Positions 24,684 to 33,558 of a stretch of 64,000 nt of DNA are shown piece by piece. Positions within the stretch are counted from its first letter, which is position 1; the number at the start of each line of letters is the position of its first letter. This DNA comes from Actinoallomurus soli (GTDB lineage: Bacteria > Actinomycetota > Actinomycetes > Streptosporangiales > Streptosporangiaceae). The notes under the pieces are model-generated. The model did not search any database and was not told the DNA's origin. It worked only from the letters and a program-made list of their open reading frames with translations. A program made the translations under genes and the position numbers. The stretch is taken from NCBI RefSeq assembly GCF_024055715.1, contig NZ_JAMXMV010000034.1, positions 1 to 64,000 of the forward strand. Direction: 5' to 3'.

Positions 24684-25497
24684 CGCCGGCCCCTTCCTTC
24701 GCGCCCGCCGGCACCGTGCGGCGCGCACGCCTCTTGCGTCGGGTGACCGCGTTGTCCGCCGCCCCGGTGATCGCGGTGACGATCTGCTCGGTGGTGGCCT
24801 CGACCGCGTCGAAGACCCCGTTGTTGCGGCCGAGGCGCAGTACGGCGACCGTGTCGGCGACCGACAGCACGTCGTCCATGTTGTGGCTGATCATGATCAC
24901 TCCGTGGCCGCCTTCGCGCAGCCGGTCGATCAGGTTGAGGACCTCGGCGGTCTGGGCGACGCCGAGTGCCGCCGTGGGCTCGTCGAGGATGACGATCTTC
25001 GGGTCGCCGAGCAGCGAACGCGCGATCGCCACGGTCTGCCGCTGGCCGCCCGACAGCGCGGCGACGGGGACCGACAGCTTCGGGATCTTCGCGGACAGCC
25101 GCCGGAGCAGCTCGCGCGAGCGGACCTCCATGGCGACGTCGTCCAGGCGCATCCCGCGCAGCTCCCGGCCGAGGAAGAGGTTCTCGATCACGTTGAGGTT
25201 CTCGCAGAGCGCCAGGTCCTGGAAGACGGTGGCGATGCCGAGTTGCTGCGCCGCGGCCGGGCTGGGGATGGTGACCGGGCGCGAGTCGAACGTGATGGTT
25301 CCCGCGTCGGGCTGGTGGACCCCCGACAGGGTCTTGACGAGGGTGGACTTCCCGGCGCCGTTGTCGCCGACGACGGCGACGACCTCACCGGCCGACACGT
25401 CCAGGTCGACGTCGGTGAGGGCGGCGACGGCACCGAAGGTCTTGCTGATGCCCCGCAGCGACAGCAGCGGGCTCGGTTGGGAAGGCGATGGGGACAT
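24676..25497 (-). CDS. Sugar ABC transporter ATP-binding protein (single domain)
   Basis: A 273-residue ATPase for the ribose/xylose-type importer. Walker A is GDNGAGKST, the signature LSGGQRQTVAIAR and Walker B KIVILDEPTA. Unlike the fused RbsA/XylG of enterobacteria (about 500 residues) it has only one nucleotide-binding domain, as is common in actinobacteria, so it should dimerise. The C-terminus is Arg/Lys-rich. It lies between the binding-protein and permease genes. Confidence 0.92.
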   Translation of the reverse strand: MSPSPSQPSPLLSLRGISKTFGAVAALTDVDLDVSAGEVVAVVGDNGAGKSTLVKTLSGVHQPDAGTITFDSRPVTIPSPAAAQQLGIATVFQDLALCENLNVIENLFLGRELRGMRLDDVAMEVRSRELLRRLSAKIPKLSVPVAALSGGQRQTVAIARSLLGDPKIVILDEPTAALGVAQTAEVLNLIDRLREGGHGVIMISHNMDDVLSVADTVAVLRLGRNNGVFDAVEATTEQIVTAITGAADNAVTRRKRRARRTVPAGAKEGAGDE

Positions 25498-25559
25498 GCT
25501 GATCCTTCGTTCGTACGGCCGAAGCCGCCGGCGCCCCGTCCGCAGGCGCCGGCGGACCG

Positions 25560-26642
25560 CTACTTGATGCCGAGCTTCGCGCAGGCCGCGGCGTACGTCG
25601 GGGTGCAGACGTCGGAGACCTTGAGGGCGCCGCCGGGGCCGAGCAGGACCTTGGCGATGTTCTGCTGCGTGACCACGGTCGGGGTGAACAGCTGGGACGG
25701 CGTGTTGAACAGCGTGGTCTGCCCCGCGGGGGGCTTGCCCTGCAGGAACTCGTTCGCCACGTCGGCGGCGGCCTCCGCCACGATCTTGATGGGCTTGGAG
25801 ATCGTGTTGTACTGGTCGCCCGCGATGATCCGCTGCGCCGCGGCGAGCTCGGCGTCGTTGCCGGTCACCGGGGGTACGGGATCACCGGCCGCCTTGAACG
25901 CGGCGATGGCGCCGCCGCCGGTGCCGTCGTTGGCCGCGACGACCCCGGCGATCTGCCCGTTGAACTTGCTGATCTGGCCGCTCACCCAGTCCTGCGCCTT
26001 GGCCGGCTCCCACCCGGGCGTGTCGTACTCGGCGAGCAGCTTGAGCCCGCTGTTGTCGACGGCGCTGTGAATGCCCTTCTTGATCAGGCCGGCCGCGGCG
26101 TCCGTCGGCGAACCGTTGACCTCGAGGATCCCGCCCTTGGCGTTCGCCTGCTTGAGGTGGTCGACCAATGACTGGGCGATCAGCGCGCCGATCTTCTCAT
26201 TGTCGAACGACACGTAGTAGTCGGCCTTGATCGCCGGGATCGGCCGGTCGTAGGCGATCACCGCGACCTTCTGCGCCTGCGCGGTCCGTACGATCGAGGC
26301 GGCCGCCGCGGAGTCCACCGGGTCGATGACGATGGCCTTGACGCCCTGGGCCAGCACCGAGCCGGCCTGTTGCTGCTGCTTCGAGGCGTCGGCGCCGGCG
26401 TTCTGGTACAGCACCGTGCACCCCGGGCACAGCTGCTTCATCTTGGCCTTGAACAGCGGCGCGTCGTACATCTCGTACCGGGTGGAGGCGATGTCCGGCA
26501 TGAGGAAGGCGACCTTGGCGTTCTTGGCGTCGCCGGAGCCGCCGGCGCCGCCGGAGCCCTTCTGCGAGCAGGCCGCGGCGGCGGTGAGGGCGGTGAGGGC
26601 GGCCATCGCCGCGGCGGCCGTTCTGAGACGCGGCATTGTCAC
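25560..26642 (-). CDS. Sugar ABC transporter substrate-binding lipoprotein (XylF/RbsB-like)
   Basis: A 360-residue lipoprotein, type I periplasmic binding fold, capturing a sugar or polyol for the importer encoded downstream. The signal ends in a lipobox (TAAAAC), and the ribose/xylose-binding-protein blocks IDPVDSAAAASIV and ANDGTGGGAI are present. Start: GTG at 26642 (GGAGGA four bases upstream) or ATG at 26636 (ten bases). It is the first gene of the seven-gene operon, transcribed away from the DeoR regulator. Confidence 0.9.
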   Translation of the reverse strand: MTMPRLRTAAAAMAALTALTAAAACSQKGSGGAGGSGDAKNAKVAFLMPDIASTRYEMYDAPLFKAKMKQLCPGCTVLYQNAGADASKQQQQAGSVLAQGVKAIVIDPVDSAAAASIVRTAQAQKVAVIAYDRPIPAIKADYYVSFDNEKIGALIAQSLVDHLKQANAKGGILEVNGSPTDAAAGLIKKGIHSAVDNSGLKLLAEYDTPGWEPAKAQDWVSGQISKFNGQIAGVVAANDGTGGGAIAAFKAAGDPVPPVTGNDAELAAAQRIIAGDQYNTISKPIKIVAEAAADVANEFLQGKPPAGQTTLFNTPSQLFTPTVVTQQNIAKVLLGPGGALKVSDVCTPTYAAACAKLGIK

Positions 26643-26733
26643 GTTCTCCTCCGATGGTTCGGGGGCGAGGAGGCACGGCGGCCAGCGGAAGCCGCCTTCG
26701 AGGTGACGAACGAAACACCCGAGAGCGTGAACG

Positions 26734-26870
26734 TGTCAAGAGTTGCGTCGTTCTTAACGGGTGATTGTGTTATCGAATGTTACGAACGCAGCGGCACGTC
26801 GCCTCTCCACCCCGTCGTATCCCGCCACTGCGGCGGTCACCGCGAACGCGGGGTGTATGTTACGTTCCAC
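26734..26870. promoter_or_regulatory. Divergent control region with repeated TGTTA-CGAA elements
   Basis: Between the importer operon and its DeoR regulator. A perfect -35 TTGACA on the minus strand (26734-26739) serves the operon. TGTTATCGAA and TGTTACGAAC are in tandem at 26768-26787, and ATGTTACG recurs at 26857-26864, 80 bp from its first copy at 26777. TGCGTCGTTCTTAAC (from 26743) is an imperfect inverted partner. Such phased repeats suit a DeoR tetramer. Confidence 0.5.
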
Positions 26871-26909
26871 ACCGAATATCACATCCGGGTGCAGGGGGAA
26901 GGACCGCAG

Positions 26910-27728
26910 GTGGCAGAGGACGCGACGGCACCGGCCGCCGGCGAGGGCGCGGGCGCGCGAGAGCGCCGGGAGAAGATCCGTCAGCGCGTCGTGGACGAAG
27001 GCTTCGTGCACGTCAAGAGCCTCGCCGAGGCGTTCGACGTGAGCGTGATGACCATCCACCGCGACCTGGACATGCTGCAGAGCAACGGGTGGCTGCGCAA
27101 GGTACGCGGCGGTGCCACGGCGCAGCCGTCCGCGATCTACCACGGCGACGTCCGCCACCGCCTGCAGGCGATGGCCGAGGCCAAACGGCAGCTCGCCCAG
27201 GCCGCGGCCGAGCTCGTCTCCCCCGGATCGTCGATCATGATCGATGAGAGCACCACCGGCCTGGCCGTCGCCGAGCTGCTGCCGTCGCTGGGACCGCTCA
27301 CCGTGATCACCAACTTCCTGGCCGCGGTGAACCTCCTGGCCGGCAAGCCCGGCATCGACCTGATCGCGCTCGGCGGCGCGTACTACCCGGCCTACGACGC
27401 CTTCCTCGGCCTGCGCACCAGCGAGACCATCCGCTCACTGCACGCGGACGTGCTGTTCATGTCCACGACGGCGATCACGAACGGCCACTGCTACCACCAG
27501 TCGCAGGAGACGGTCGCGGTGAAGCGGGCGCTGATGGACTCCGCGGACCGCCGCATCCTGCTCGTCGACCACAGCAAGTTCACCAAGAACGGCCTGCACC
27601 AGCTCGCCGCCCTGACCGCCTTCGACCTCGTCATCGTCGACTCCGAGACCCCGCAGGACCAGGTGGCGGCGCTGCGCACGCGCGGCGTCCAGCTGCACGT
27701 CGCCGGCTCCGCGGCGCCTCCGCTCTGA
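26910..27728 (+). CDS. DeoR family transcriptional regulator
   Basis: A 272-residue repressor. A winged HTH (VHVKSLAEAFDVSVMTIHRD, then LRKVRGGA) is followed by the DeoRC sugar-phosphate sensor domain with GGAYYPAYDAFLG and the C-terminal LVDHSKF block. The GTG at 26910 has GGAAGGA upstream and leaves a short Ala/Gly/Glu-rich leader; upstream codons in the frame look non-coding. It is divergent from the seven-gene sugar operon and probably responds to a phosphorylated product of one of its kinases. Confidence 0.88.
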   Translation: MAEDATAPAAGEGAGARERREKIRQRVVDEGFVHVKSLAEAFDVSVMTIHRDLDMLQSNGWLRKVRGGATAQPSAIYHGDVRHRLQAMAEAKRQLAQAAAELVSPGSSIMIDESTTGLAVAELLPSLGPLTVITNFLAAVNLLAGKPGIDLIALGGAYYPAYDAFLGLRTSETIRSLHADVLFMSTTAITNGHCYHQSQETVAVKRALMDSADRRILLVDHSKFTKNGLHQLAALTAFDLVIVDSETPQDQVAALRTRGVQLHVAGSAAPPL

Positions 27729-27771
27729 GATCCTCTCGGGTTCGGGGGCCCGGCGCCCGCTCGGCCTCGGC

Positions 27772-27798
27772 GCTCCTCCGGACAGGACTCCGGGGAGC
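27772..27798 (+). terminator. Bulged hairpin after deoR-type gene
   Basis: GCTCC and CCGG pair with CCGG and GGAGC across an 8-base loop, with one bulged T at 27777. It lies 43 bases after the regulator's stop. Weak to moderate candidate. Confidence 0.35.
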
Positions 27799-27881
27799 CC
27801 GGCGCGTGCGGCCGAGTTGTAACGCGCGCGACATCGTGCGGCCATCGGCCGCTGGCGCGGCGGCCAACCGGGCCGCGGACG

Positions 27882-28958
27882 ATGCCGTCAGACATGAGGC
27901 GGCTCATTTCGATGGCGCTGGCGGGGGTCCTGGCGATCGGCGTCGTTATCGCGATCGTCGAGGGACGCGGATCATCGCATGGGACGATCACGATCCGCGG
28001 GGTGATCGGCTCGGAGAAGCAGGCGTTCTTCGGCGATCCCCAGGTACGTGAGGCGTTCGCCCGCAAGGGGGTGAGGGTCGAGGTCGATCCGGCCGGATCA
28101 CGGCAGATCGCCACCTCGATCGATCTCGCGCGGTACGACTTCGCCTTCCCCTCCAGCGCGCCCGCGGCCGACCGGATCCAGCAGGCGCGCCGGATCACCA
28201 TGAGGTACACCCCGTTCAGCTCCCCGATGGTGATCGCGACGTTTCAGCCGATCGCGGACCTGCTGGCACGGGAGGGCGTCGCCCGGCACGGCGCCACCTG
28301 GACCTTCGACATGTCGCGGTACCTCCGGCTGGTCGCACGGAGGACACGGTGGGACCAGGTGCCGAACAACACCGCCTATCCGGTGCGCAAGGACATCCTG
28401 GTCTCCACGACCGACCCCCGCAGTTCCAACTCGGCGGCCATGTACCTGGCCATCGCCTCGTACGTCGCCAACGGTGACACGGTCGTGCGCGGCGGCGCCG
28501 CGGAGAGGAAGGTGCTGCCGCTGCTGTCCGGGCTGTTCCTCGACCAGGGCTACACCGAGAACACGACGGAGGGCCCGTTCGAGGACTACCTGTCGCTCGG
28601 CATGGGCAAGACGCCCCTGGTCTGTGCGTACGAGGCGCAGTTCGTCGACGCCGGCGTCCGAGGCCGGCTACGGCCCGGCATGGTGCTGATGTATCCGTCG
28701 CCGACCGTGCAGTCCGCGCACACACTGGTGCCGCTCGACGCGAAGGGCGACCGTGTCGGCCGGCTGCTGACCACCGACCCGGAACTGCAGCGGCTCGCGG
28801 CCCAGCACGGATTCCGGACCGCCGACCCCGCGCGCTTCGCGAAGCTCACCGCCGACCACCGGATCCCGGTCGCGACCGACCTGATCGACGTGGTCGACGT
28901 CCCCTCCTACGACACCCTCGAGCACCTGCTGGACGGTGTCGCCAAGTCGTACGGCTAA
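27882..28958 (+). CDS. Membrane-anchored substrate-binding-like protein, first gene of TelA/VWA operon
   Basis: A 358-residue protein with one N-terminal hydrophobic segment (about residues 7-27) that probably anchors it, outside, to the membrane. The body resembles an extracellular solute-binding protein (type II fold). The motif STTDPRSSNSAAMYL parallels MTDPASSNSGFSAL in the VWA protein two genes downstream. No ABC permease or ATPase is nearby. The start has no good ribosome site; ATG 27894 is an alternative. The next gene, telA, starts ten bases after the stop. Function unknown; a role in envelope stress sensing with TelA is inferred. Confidence 0.75.
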   Translation: MPSDMRRLISMALAGVLAIGVVIAIVEGRGSSHGTITIRGVIGSEKQAFFGDPQVREAFARKGVRVEVDPAGSRQIATSIDLARYDFAFPSSAPAADRIQQARRITMRYTPFSSPMVIATFQPIADLLAREGVARHGATWTFDMSRYLRLVARRTRWDQVPNNTAYPVRKDILVSTTDPRSSNSAAMYLAIASYVANGDTVVRGGAAERKVLPLLSGLFLDQGYTENTTEGPFEDYLSLGMGKTPLVCAYEAQFVDAGVRGRLRPGMVLMYPSPTVQSAHTLVPLDAKGDRVGRLLTTDPELQRLAAQHGFRTADPARFAKLTADHRIPVATDLIDVVDVPSYDTLEHLLDGVAKSYG

Positions 28959-28967
28959 GGAGCCTCG

Positions 28968-30131
28968 ATGGCAGCTGAGGATCTCATCCTCACGCCCCCC
29001 GAACCCGTGGCCGCCGTCCCGGCGGACCGCGCGGAGACGCTGATCCCGATGGAGGACGCCCAACGTGACGAGCTGACACGGCGCGCGCGGACGTACGTGG
29101 ACGATCTCGCGGCGCTCGATCCCCGCAGCCCGGAGTTCATGAGCAGGATCGGTCAGGTGGCCGCGCTCGGCGACGGGGAGATCCGGGCGTCCGCGCAGGC
29201 GGCGAACAGGATGCTCGGCCGTTCGGTGGCCGCCCTGTCGGGGGCCAAGGGCGAGTCCGCGGACGCGCAGCAGCGCGTGGCCAAGGGCCTGGTGGAGCTG
29301 CGGCGCACGGTCGAGGATCTCGATCCCAAGGACGTCGGCAAGGTCACCGGCCGTCGGTTGCTGTCGAAGCTGCCGTTCGGCAGGTCGCTCCGCGACTTCG
29401 TCTCCCGCTACCAGTCGGCGAACGTCAACATCAACAAGATCGTCACCGCGCTGCGTTCCGGCCAGGACGAGCTGCGCCGCGACAATGCCGCCATCCAGAA
29501 CGAGCGCGCCGCGCTGTGGGCCACGATGGGCAAGCTCCAGGAGTACGCGGTGCTCGCGCAGGCGCTCGACGAGGCCATCGAGCCCGCGATCACGGAGACG
29601 GCGGACGAGGAGAAGGCGAACGCGCTGCGCGCCGACGTGCTGTTCCCCGTACGCCAGAAGCGGCAGGACCTCCTCACCCAGCTCGCCGTCTGTGCCCAGG
29701 GCTACCTCGCGCTGGACACCGTGCGCCGCACCAACGACGAGCTGGTCAGGGGCGTGGATCGGGCCGCGTCCACGACGGTGTCCGCGCTGCGGATCGCCGT
29801 GACCGTCGCGGCCGCGCTGTCGAACCAGAAGCTCGTCATCGAGCAGGTGAACGCCCTGCGGGCCACCACCGAGGACATCATCCGCACCAACGCGGAGCTG
29901 CTCGCCGGGCAGAGCGGGGAGATCCAGCGGATCGCCGCCGATCCGGCCGTCGGCGTGCAGACGCTGCGGACGTCGTTCGAGCAGATCTACCGCACGATCG
30001 ACGCCGTCGACTCGTTCAAGGCCCAGGCCGTGACCAACATGCAGGCCACGGTCGACGCGCTCGGCGCGGAACTGAACCGGGCGTCCGCGTACCTGAGCCG
30101 GGCTCACGAGCGGAACGAGCTCGAATCATGA
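28968..30131 (+). CDS. telA: Toxic anion resistance protein TelA family
   Basis: A 387-residue soluble, almost wholly alpha-helical protein of the TelA/KlaA family, known from tellurite resistance plasmids and from membrane-stress operons such as xpaC-yceH in Bacillus. Family blocks include LLSKLPFGRSLRDFVSRYQS, a long charged coiled region, VLFPVRQKRQDLLTQLAV, and NQKLVIEQVNALRATTEDII near the C-terminus. AAGGAG lies five bases before the ATG. The stop overlaps the next start (ATGA), so it is tightly coupled to the VWA protein. No ter genes are visible here. Confidence 0.92.
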   Translation: MAAEDLILTPPEPVAAVPADRAETLIPMEDAQRDELTRRARTYVDDLAALDPRSPEFMSRIGQVAALGDGEIRASAQAANRMLGRSVAALSGAKGESADAQQRVAKGLVELRRTVEDLDPKDVGKVTGRRLLSKLPFGRSLRDFVSRYQSANVNINKIVTALRSGQDELRRDNAAIQNERAALWATMGKLQEYAVLAQALDEAIEPAITETADEEKANALRADVLFPVRQKRQDLLTQLAVCAQGYLALDTVRRTNDELVRGVDRAASTTVSALRIAVTVAAALSNQKLVIEQVNALRATTEDIIRTNAELLAGQSGEIQRIAADPAVGVQTLRTSFEQIYRTIDAVDSFKAQAVTNMQATVDALGAELNRASAYLSRAHERNELES

Positions 30132-31738
30132 CCGGAGGCCGCGCACGGGCATGGCGCGTCGTCGCCCGGCTCACGGCCGCCGCGGTGCTGGCGGTCGTCA
30201 CGGGCTGCAGCGGCGGCACCGACGACGCCGGCAGACCCGGCACGCTGCGGATCCTCGCGGGCAGCGAGCTGTCCGACCTGGAGCCGATCCTCCGCGCGGC
30301 GACGAAGGCCACCGGGGTCGGCGTGAAGCTCGACTACGCCGGGACCCTCGACGGCGTCCAGCAGGTGCTCGGCGGTCAGGCGGACGCGCGGTACGACGCG
30401 GTCTGGTTCTCCTCCGATCGCTACCTGGCGGTGCACCCGGACGGCCGGTCCCGGCTGGGCCCCTCCGTGAAGATCATGTCTTCGCCCGTGGTCCTGGGCC
30501 TGCGCGCCTCGGTGGCACGCCGTCTCGGCTGGGATCGCACCAGGCCGACCTGGGCCGCGATCGGCGCCGCCGCGTCGGCCGGGAGGTTCACCTATGGCAT
30601 GACCGACCCCGCGTCGTCGAACTCCGGTTTCTCCGCGCTCGTCGGCGTCGCCGCCGCGCTGTCGGGTACGGGCGCGGCGCTGGACGGGCCGACCATCGAC
30701 CGGGTCGCACCCCGGTTGAAGGGCTTCTTCACCGCGCAGCGGCTCACGGCGGGCTCCTCCGGCTGGCTGTCGGACACCTACGCGCGGGACCCGTCCCGGG
30801 TCGACGGCCTGATCAACTACGAGTCCGTGCTGCTCGGCCTGAACGCCTCCCGGCGGCTCCCGGAGCCGCTCACCATCGTCTACCCGAGCGACGGCGTCGT
30901 CACCGCCGACTACCCGCTCACGCTGCTGTCCTCGGCGGCCGGACGGTCGGGGGACGCCTTCCGCAGGCTGACCGGCTACCTGCGGCGCGCCGAGGTCCAG
31001 CGCAGGATCATGACGCAGACGCACCGCCGGCCGGCCGACCCCGATGTGCGCCCGGCCGCCGAGTTCGCGGCCCAGCCGCCCGAGCTGCCGTTCCCCGCCC
31101 GCGCGGACGCGGTCGACGCCCTCATCGACGCCTACTTCAACCGGCTCCGCCGGCCGGCGCGCACGATCTACGTGCTCGATGTCTCCGGCTCCATGGAGGG
31201 CGCGCGGCTGGCGTCCCTGAAGGCCGCGCTGACGGCGCTGACCGGTGCGGACACCACGCTCGCCGGACGCTTCCGGCGGTTCCACGACCGCGAGGAGGTG
31301 ACGCTGCTGCCCTTCAGCACCCGGCCCGGAACTCCCGCGACCTACGTGCTGCCCGAGAGCCGGCCCGAGGCGGAACTCGCGCGGATCCGCGCGTTCACCC
31401 AGGGACTCGCCGCCGGAGGCGGTACCGCGATCTACGACAGCCTGGAGCGGGCGTACTCGATGGCCGAGCAGTCGGCGGCGCGACGGCCCGACCGGTTCAC
31501 CTCGATCGTCCTGATGTCGGACGGTGAGAGCAACAGGGGCGCGTCGGCCGACTCCTTCCGCGCCTGGTACGAGGGACGGCCTCCGCAGGCACGGCGGATC
31601 CCGGTCTTCCCCGTCCTGTTCGGAGAGGCGGCGACCGGGCAGATGACCACGCTGGCGCAGCTCACCCAGGGCAGGACGTTCGACGCCCGGACACAGTCAC
31701 TGTCCGAGGTGTTCAAGGAGATCCGTGGCTATCAGTGA
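30128..31738 (+). CDS. Lipoprotein fusing a substrate-binding domain to a von Willebrand A domain
   Basis: A 536-residue predicted lipoprotein: lipobox VVTGC at about residue 27, a solute-binding-like domain (about 35-330), then a VWA domain (about 350-530). The metal-ion-dependent adhesion site is complete: DVSGSM, the Thr in GGGTAIYDS, and the Asp in LMSDGES. The ATG overlaps the telA stop by 4 bp; the stop lies inside the next gene by 14 bp. It shares the TDPxSSNS motif with the operon's first product, so the two binding domains are related. Likely an outer-surface sensor or scaffold; the ligand is unknown. Confidence 0.88.
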   Translation: MTGGRARAWRVVARLTAAAVLAVVTGCSGGTDDAGRPGTLRILAGSELSDLEPILRAATKATGVGVKLDYAGTLDGVQQVLGGQADARYDAVWFSSDRYLAVHPDGRSRLGPSVKIMSSPVVLGLRASVARRLGWDRTRPTWAAIGAAASAGRFTYGMTDPASSNSGFSALVGVAAALSGTGAALDGPTIDRVAPRLKGFFTAQRLTAGSSGWLSDTYARDPSRVDGLINYESVLLGLNASRRLPEPLTIVYPSDGVVTADYPLTLLSSAAGRSGDAFRRLTGYLRRAEVQRRIMTQTHRRPADPDVRPAAEFAAQPPELPFPARADAVDALIDAYFNRLRRPARTIYVLDVSGSMEGARLASLKAALTALTGADTTLAGRFRRFHDREEVTLLPFSTRPGTPATYVLPESRPEAELARIRAFTQGLAAGGGTAIYDSLERAYSMAEQSAARRPDRFTSIVLMSDGESNRGASADSFRAWYEGRPPQARRIPVFPVLFGEAATGQMTTLAQLTQGRTFDARTQSLSEVFKEIRGYQ

Positions 31739-32354
31739 CCGGCTCGTCCGCTACCTCGGGTCCACGAAGAACCTCGTCGGCTCGGCGGGCGGCCTGGCCG
31801 GGCTGGGCCTGCACTTCACGGGTCTCGCCGGGCCGTACTGGCCGCTCATCGTGGTCGGTCTGTACGGCGCGGGGGCGCTCGCCGCACCACCGCAGAGGGT
31901 CACCCTCGTCATCGACGACACCGTCGCCCGGACCGGACGGCTGCGCGCCGATCTCGACGGGCTGCTCGCCCGCGCGGGTGAGCACCGCCTGCCCGCGGAG
32001 GCTCGGGAACGCGTCGACGTCATCGCGTCCGTGCTCCGCGACGTCCTGCTCCGATCCGACGTGCTGAGCGACTCCCCCGACCTGATGTACGAGGTGTCCC
32101 GCGCGGTCCGGACCGACCTGCCGACCAGCCTCGAGACCTACCTGAACCTGCCCCGGTGGTACGCCGTCCGCCGTACCGGCCATGGAACGGCGGGCGAGGA
32201 GCTCATCGCCCAGCTCGACCTGATCACGGCGTCCGTGATGAGGACCGCCGAAGCCGTCTACGACGCCGACCACCGGCGGATGCGCGACCACACGCGCTAC
32301 CTGCGCGACCGGGAGCCGGACGACGACCTCGGGTCGCCGCCGCGGGCCGGATGA
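31725..32354 (+). CDS. Small membrane protein of TelA/VWA operon (XpaC-like architecture)
   Basis: A 209-residue protein with two adjacent hydrophobic segments near residues 18-55 followed by a helical cytoplasmic-looking domain with many Arg/Asp residues (LPRWYAVRRTG, DHTRYLRDREPDD). AAGGAG lies five bases before the GTG, which is inside the end of the VWA gene. The layout, a transmembrane hairpin plus a helical domain next to telA, recalls Bacillus XpaC, the usual TelA partner. I do not recognise a family by sequence, so the comparison is by architecture and position only. Confidence 0.75.
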   Translation: MAISDRLVRYLGSTKNLVGSAGGLAGLGLHFTGLAGPYWPLIVVGLYGAGALAAPPQRVTLVIDDTVARTGRLRADLDGLLARAGEHRLPAEARERVDVIASVLRDVLLRSDVLSDSPDLMYEVSRAVRTDLPTSLETYLNLPRWYAVRRTGHGTAGEELIAQLDLITASVMRTAEAVYDADHRRMRDHTRYLRDREPDDDLGSPPRAG

Positions 32355-32526
32355 CGGGTCTGCGGGCGAGGGCCGTGAGCCGCCGCGGCCGGGGAACCGG
32401 CGGTGACCGAGACCGCGTTCAGGAACCGGTGGGGTGACACTGCACGGCCGGACTTGCTTAACTATGGGCGATCTTGTCATGACCGTCGGACCTCCGGAGT
32501 CGGCGGCGAGGTCATCGGAGGTGGCG

Positions 32527-32724
32527 ATGCGGGCCGGACGGTGGATGATCGTCGTCTGGCTGGTCATCGGAGGGCTCGCCGCCGGGCAGCGCCACTACTA
32601 CGCCCATTTCAACGGGAGCTGCTCCAGCTTCGCCACGATCGGCCTCACGATGATCTCCGGGCCGCTCAACTACATCGGTCTCAACCCGACCGCGTACTGC
32701 AAGGTTCCCCAGCCGAGCAAGTGA
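32527..32724 (+). CDS. Small membrane protein, unknown function
   Basis: A 65-residue protein with one N-terminal hydrophobic helix (WMIVVWLVIGGLAAG) followed by a short, mostly extracellular segment with two Cys residues and the ending PQPSK. GGAGG is five bases before the ATG at 32527; longer in-frame starts at 32434 and 32464 lack such a site. It resembles short single-helix proteins widespread in actinomycetes, but I cannot assign a role. It lies 172 bp after the TelA operon with no clear link. Confidence 0.6.
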   Translation: MRAGRWMIVVWLVIGGLAAGQRHYYAHFNGSCSSFATIGLTMISGPLNYIGLNPTAYCKVPQPSK

Positions 32725-32738
32725 TCTCCGGTCGTCCT

Positions 32739-33407
32739 TCAGCGCAGGTGTTCATCGGGAGCACGGACCGCGCGGGGGCGATACGTTCGCAGCCTCTTCA
32801 GGAGCCGCGACATCGCCTCGGCGCGCCGCTGGCGGCGGTACTCCACCCGGCCGGCGATCCAGAGGAAGAAGGCGGCCAGCGGGAGTTCGCCGAACAGCGC
32901 CAGGATCAGCGCGAGCGTCAGCTCGCCGCGGCTGTCGGCGGTCACCACGTCGAACCACGCGTCCACCAGCAGCAACGTGCCCGTGATCGCCGCGCTCAGC
33001 TCGATGTGCTCGCGGCCCTTCTGGGCGAGCCAGCCGGTGCGCAGGAGCATCGCGCACAGCCCGAGGTCGAAGCCGACCCACGAGGCGTTGTAGTGGGCCG
33101 CCTCGTGGCTGGTGGGCAGGACGAAGCTCAGGCCGGTGATCCACGGCAGCATGGCGACGCCCGCGCCGATGATCAGCCAGCCGGCCCAGCGCGGCACCAC
33201 CCGTGTCGGCCGGAGCTCACGTGTGAGCGTTCCCTCGAGCTGCTCGGTGCGGGACGTCTCGGGAGGCTCGACGGCCCGGGCCGTCTCCGCGGCGTGCGTC
33301 ACGGTCAGGTCCGGATCGGGGCCGTCCGTGGAGGAGGTCGGGGTGCGCGCGGCCGGGACGGGGGTGGCGGCCGGGTGGCCTTCGGGGGAACGGGGGTCTT
33401 GGGCCAT
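32739..33407 (-). CDS. Predicted four-helix membrane protein, unknown function
   Basis: A 222-residue protein. The first 90 residues are Pro/Thr/Glu-rich and look disordered. Four hydrophobic segments follow (around WAGWLIIGAGVAMLPWITG, WVGFDLGLCAMLL, LSAAITGTLLLVDAWFDVV, LTLALILALFGELPLAAFFLW), then a basic tail. The spacing resembles a family of actinobacterial four-helix membrane proteins without assigned function. The ATG at 33407 has no strong ribosome site. It is convergent with the small gene at 32527. Confidence 0.7.
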   Translation of the reverse strand: MAQDPRSPEGHPAATPVPAARTPTSSTDGPDPDLTVTHAAETARAVEPPETSRTEQLEGTLTRELRPTRVVPRWAGWLIIGAGVAMLPWITGLSFVLPTSHEAAHYNASWVGFDLGLCAMLLRTGWLAQKGREHIELSAAITGTLLLVDAWFDVVTADSRGELTLALILALFGELPLAAFFLWIAGRVEYRRQRRAEAMSRLLKRLRTYRPRAVRAPDEHLR

Positions 33408-33558
33408 GAGCCCATGATCCGCCGTCCGGGGCGTGCGTGAAGTCTGATTCGCGCATGTCGCCCGAGCTCGCCGGAACGGCGTCGTCCGCGCGGTGGCGCC
33501 GAAGTCGCCGACCGGCCCGGTCGAGGGCCACGGTACGGCGATCGATACGCTGAGGCTC

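Noticed and set aside
27882-31738. Reading the two solute-binding-like proteins as an ABC importer
   Set aside because: No permease or ATPase gene is present, and the partners are TelA and a VWA domain.
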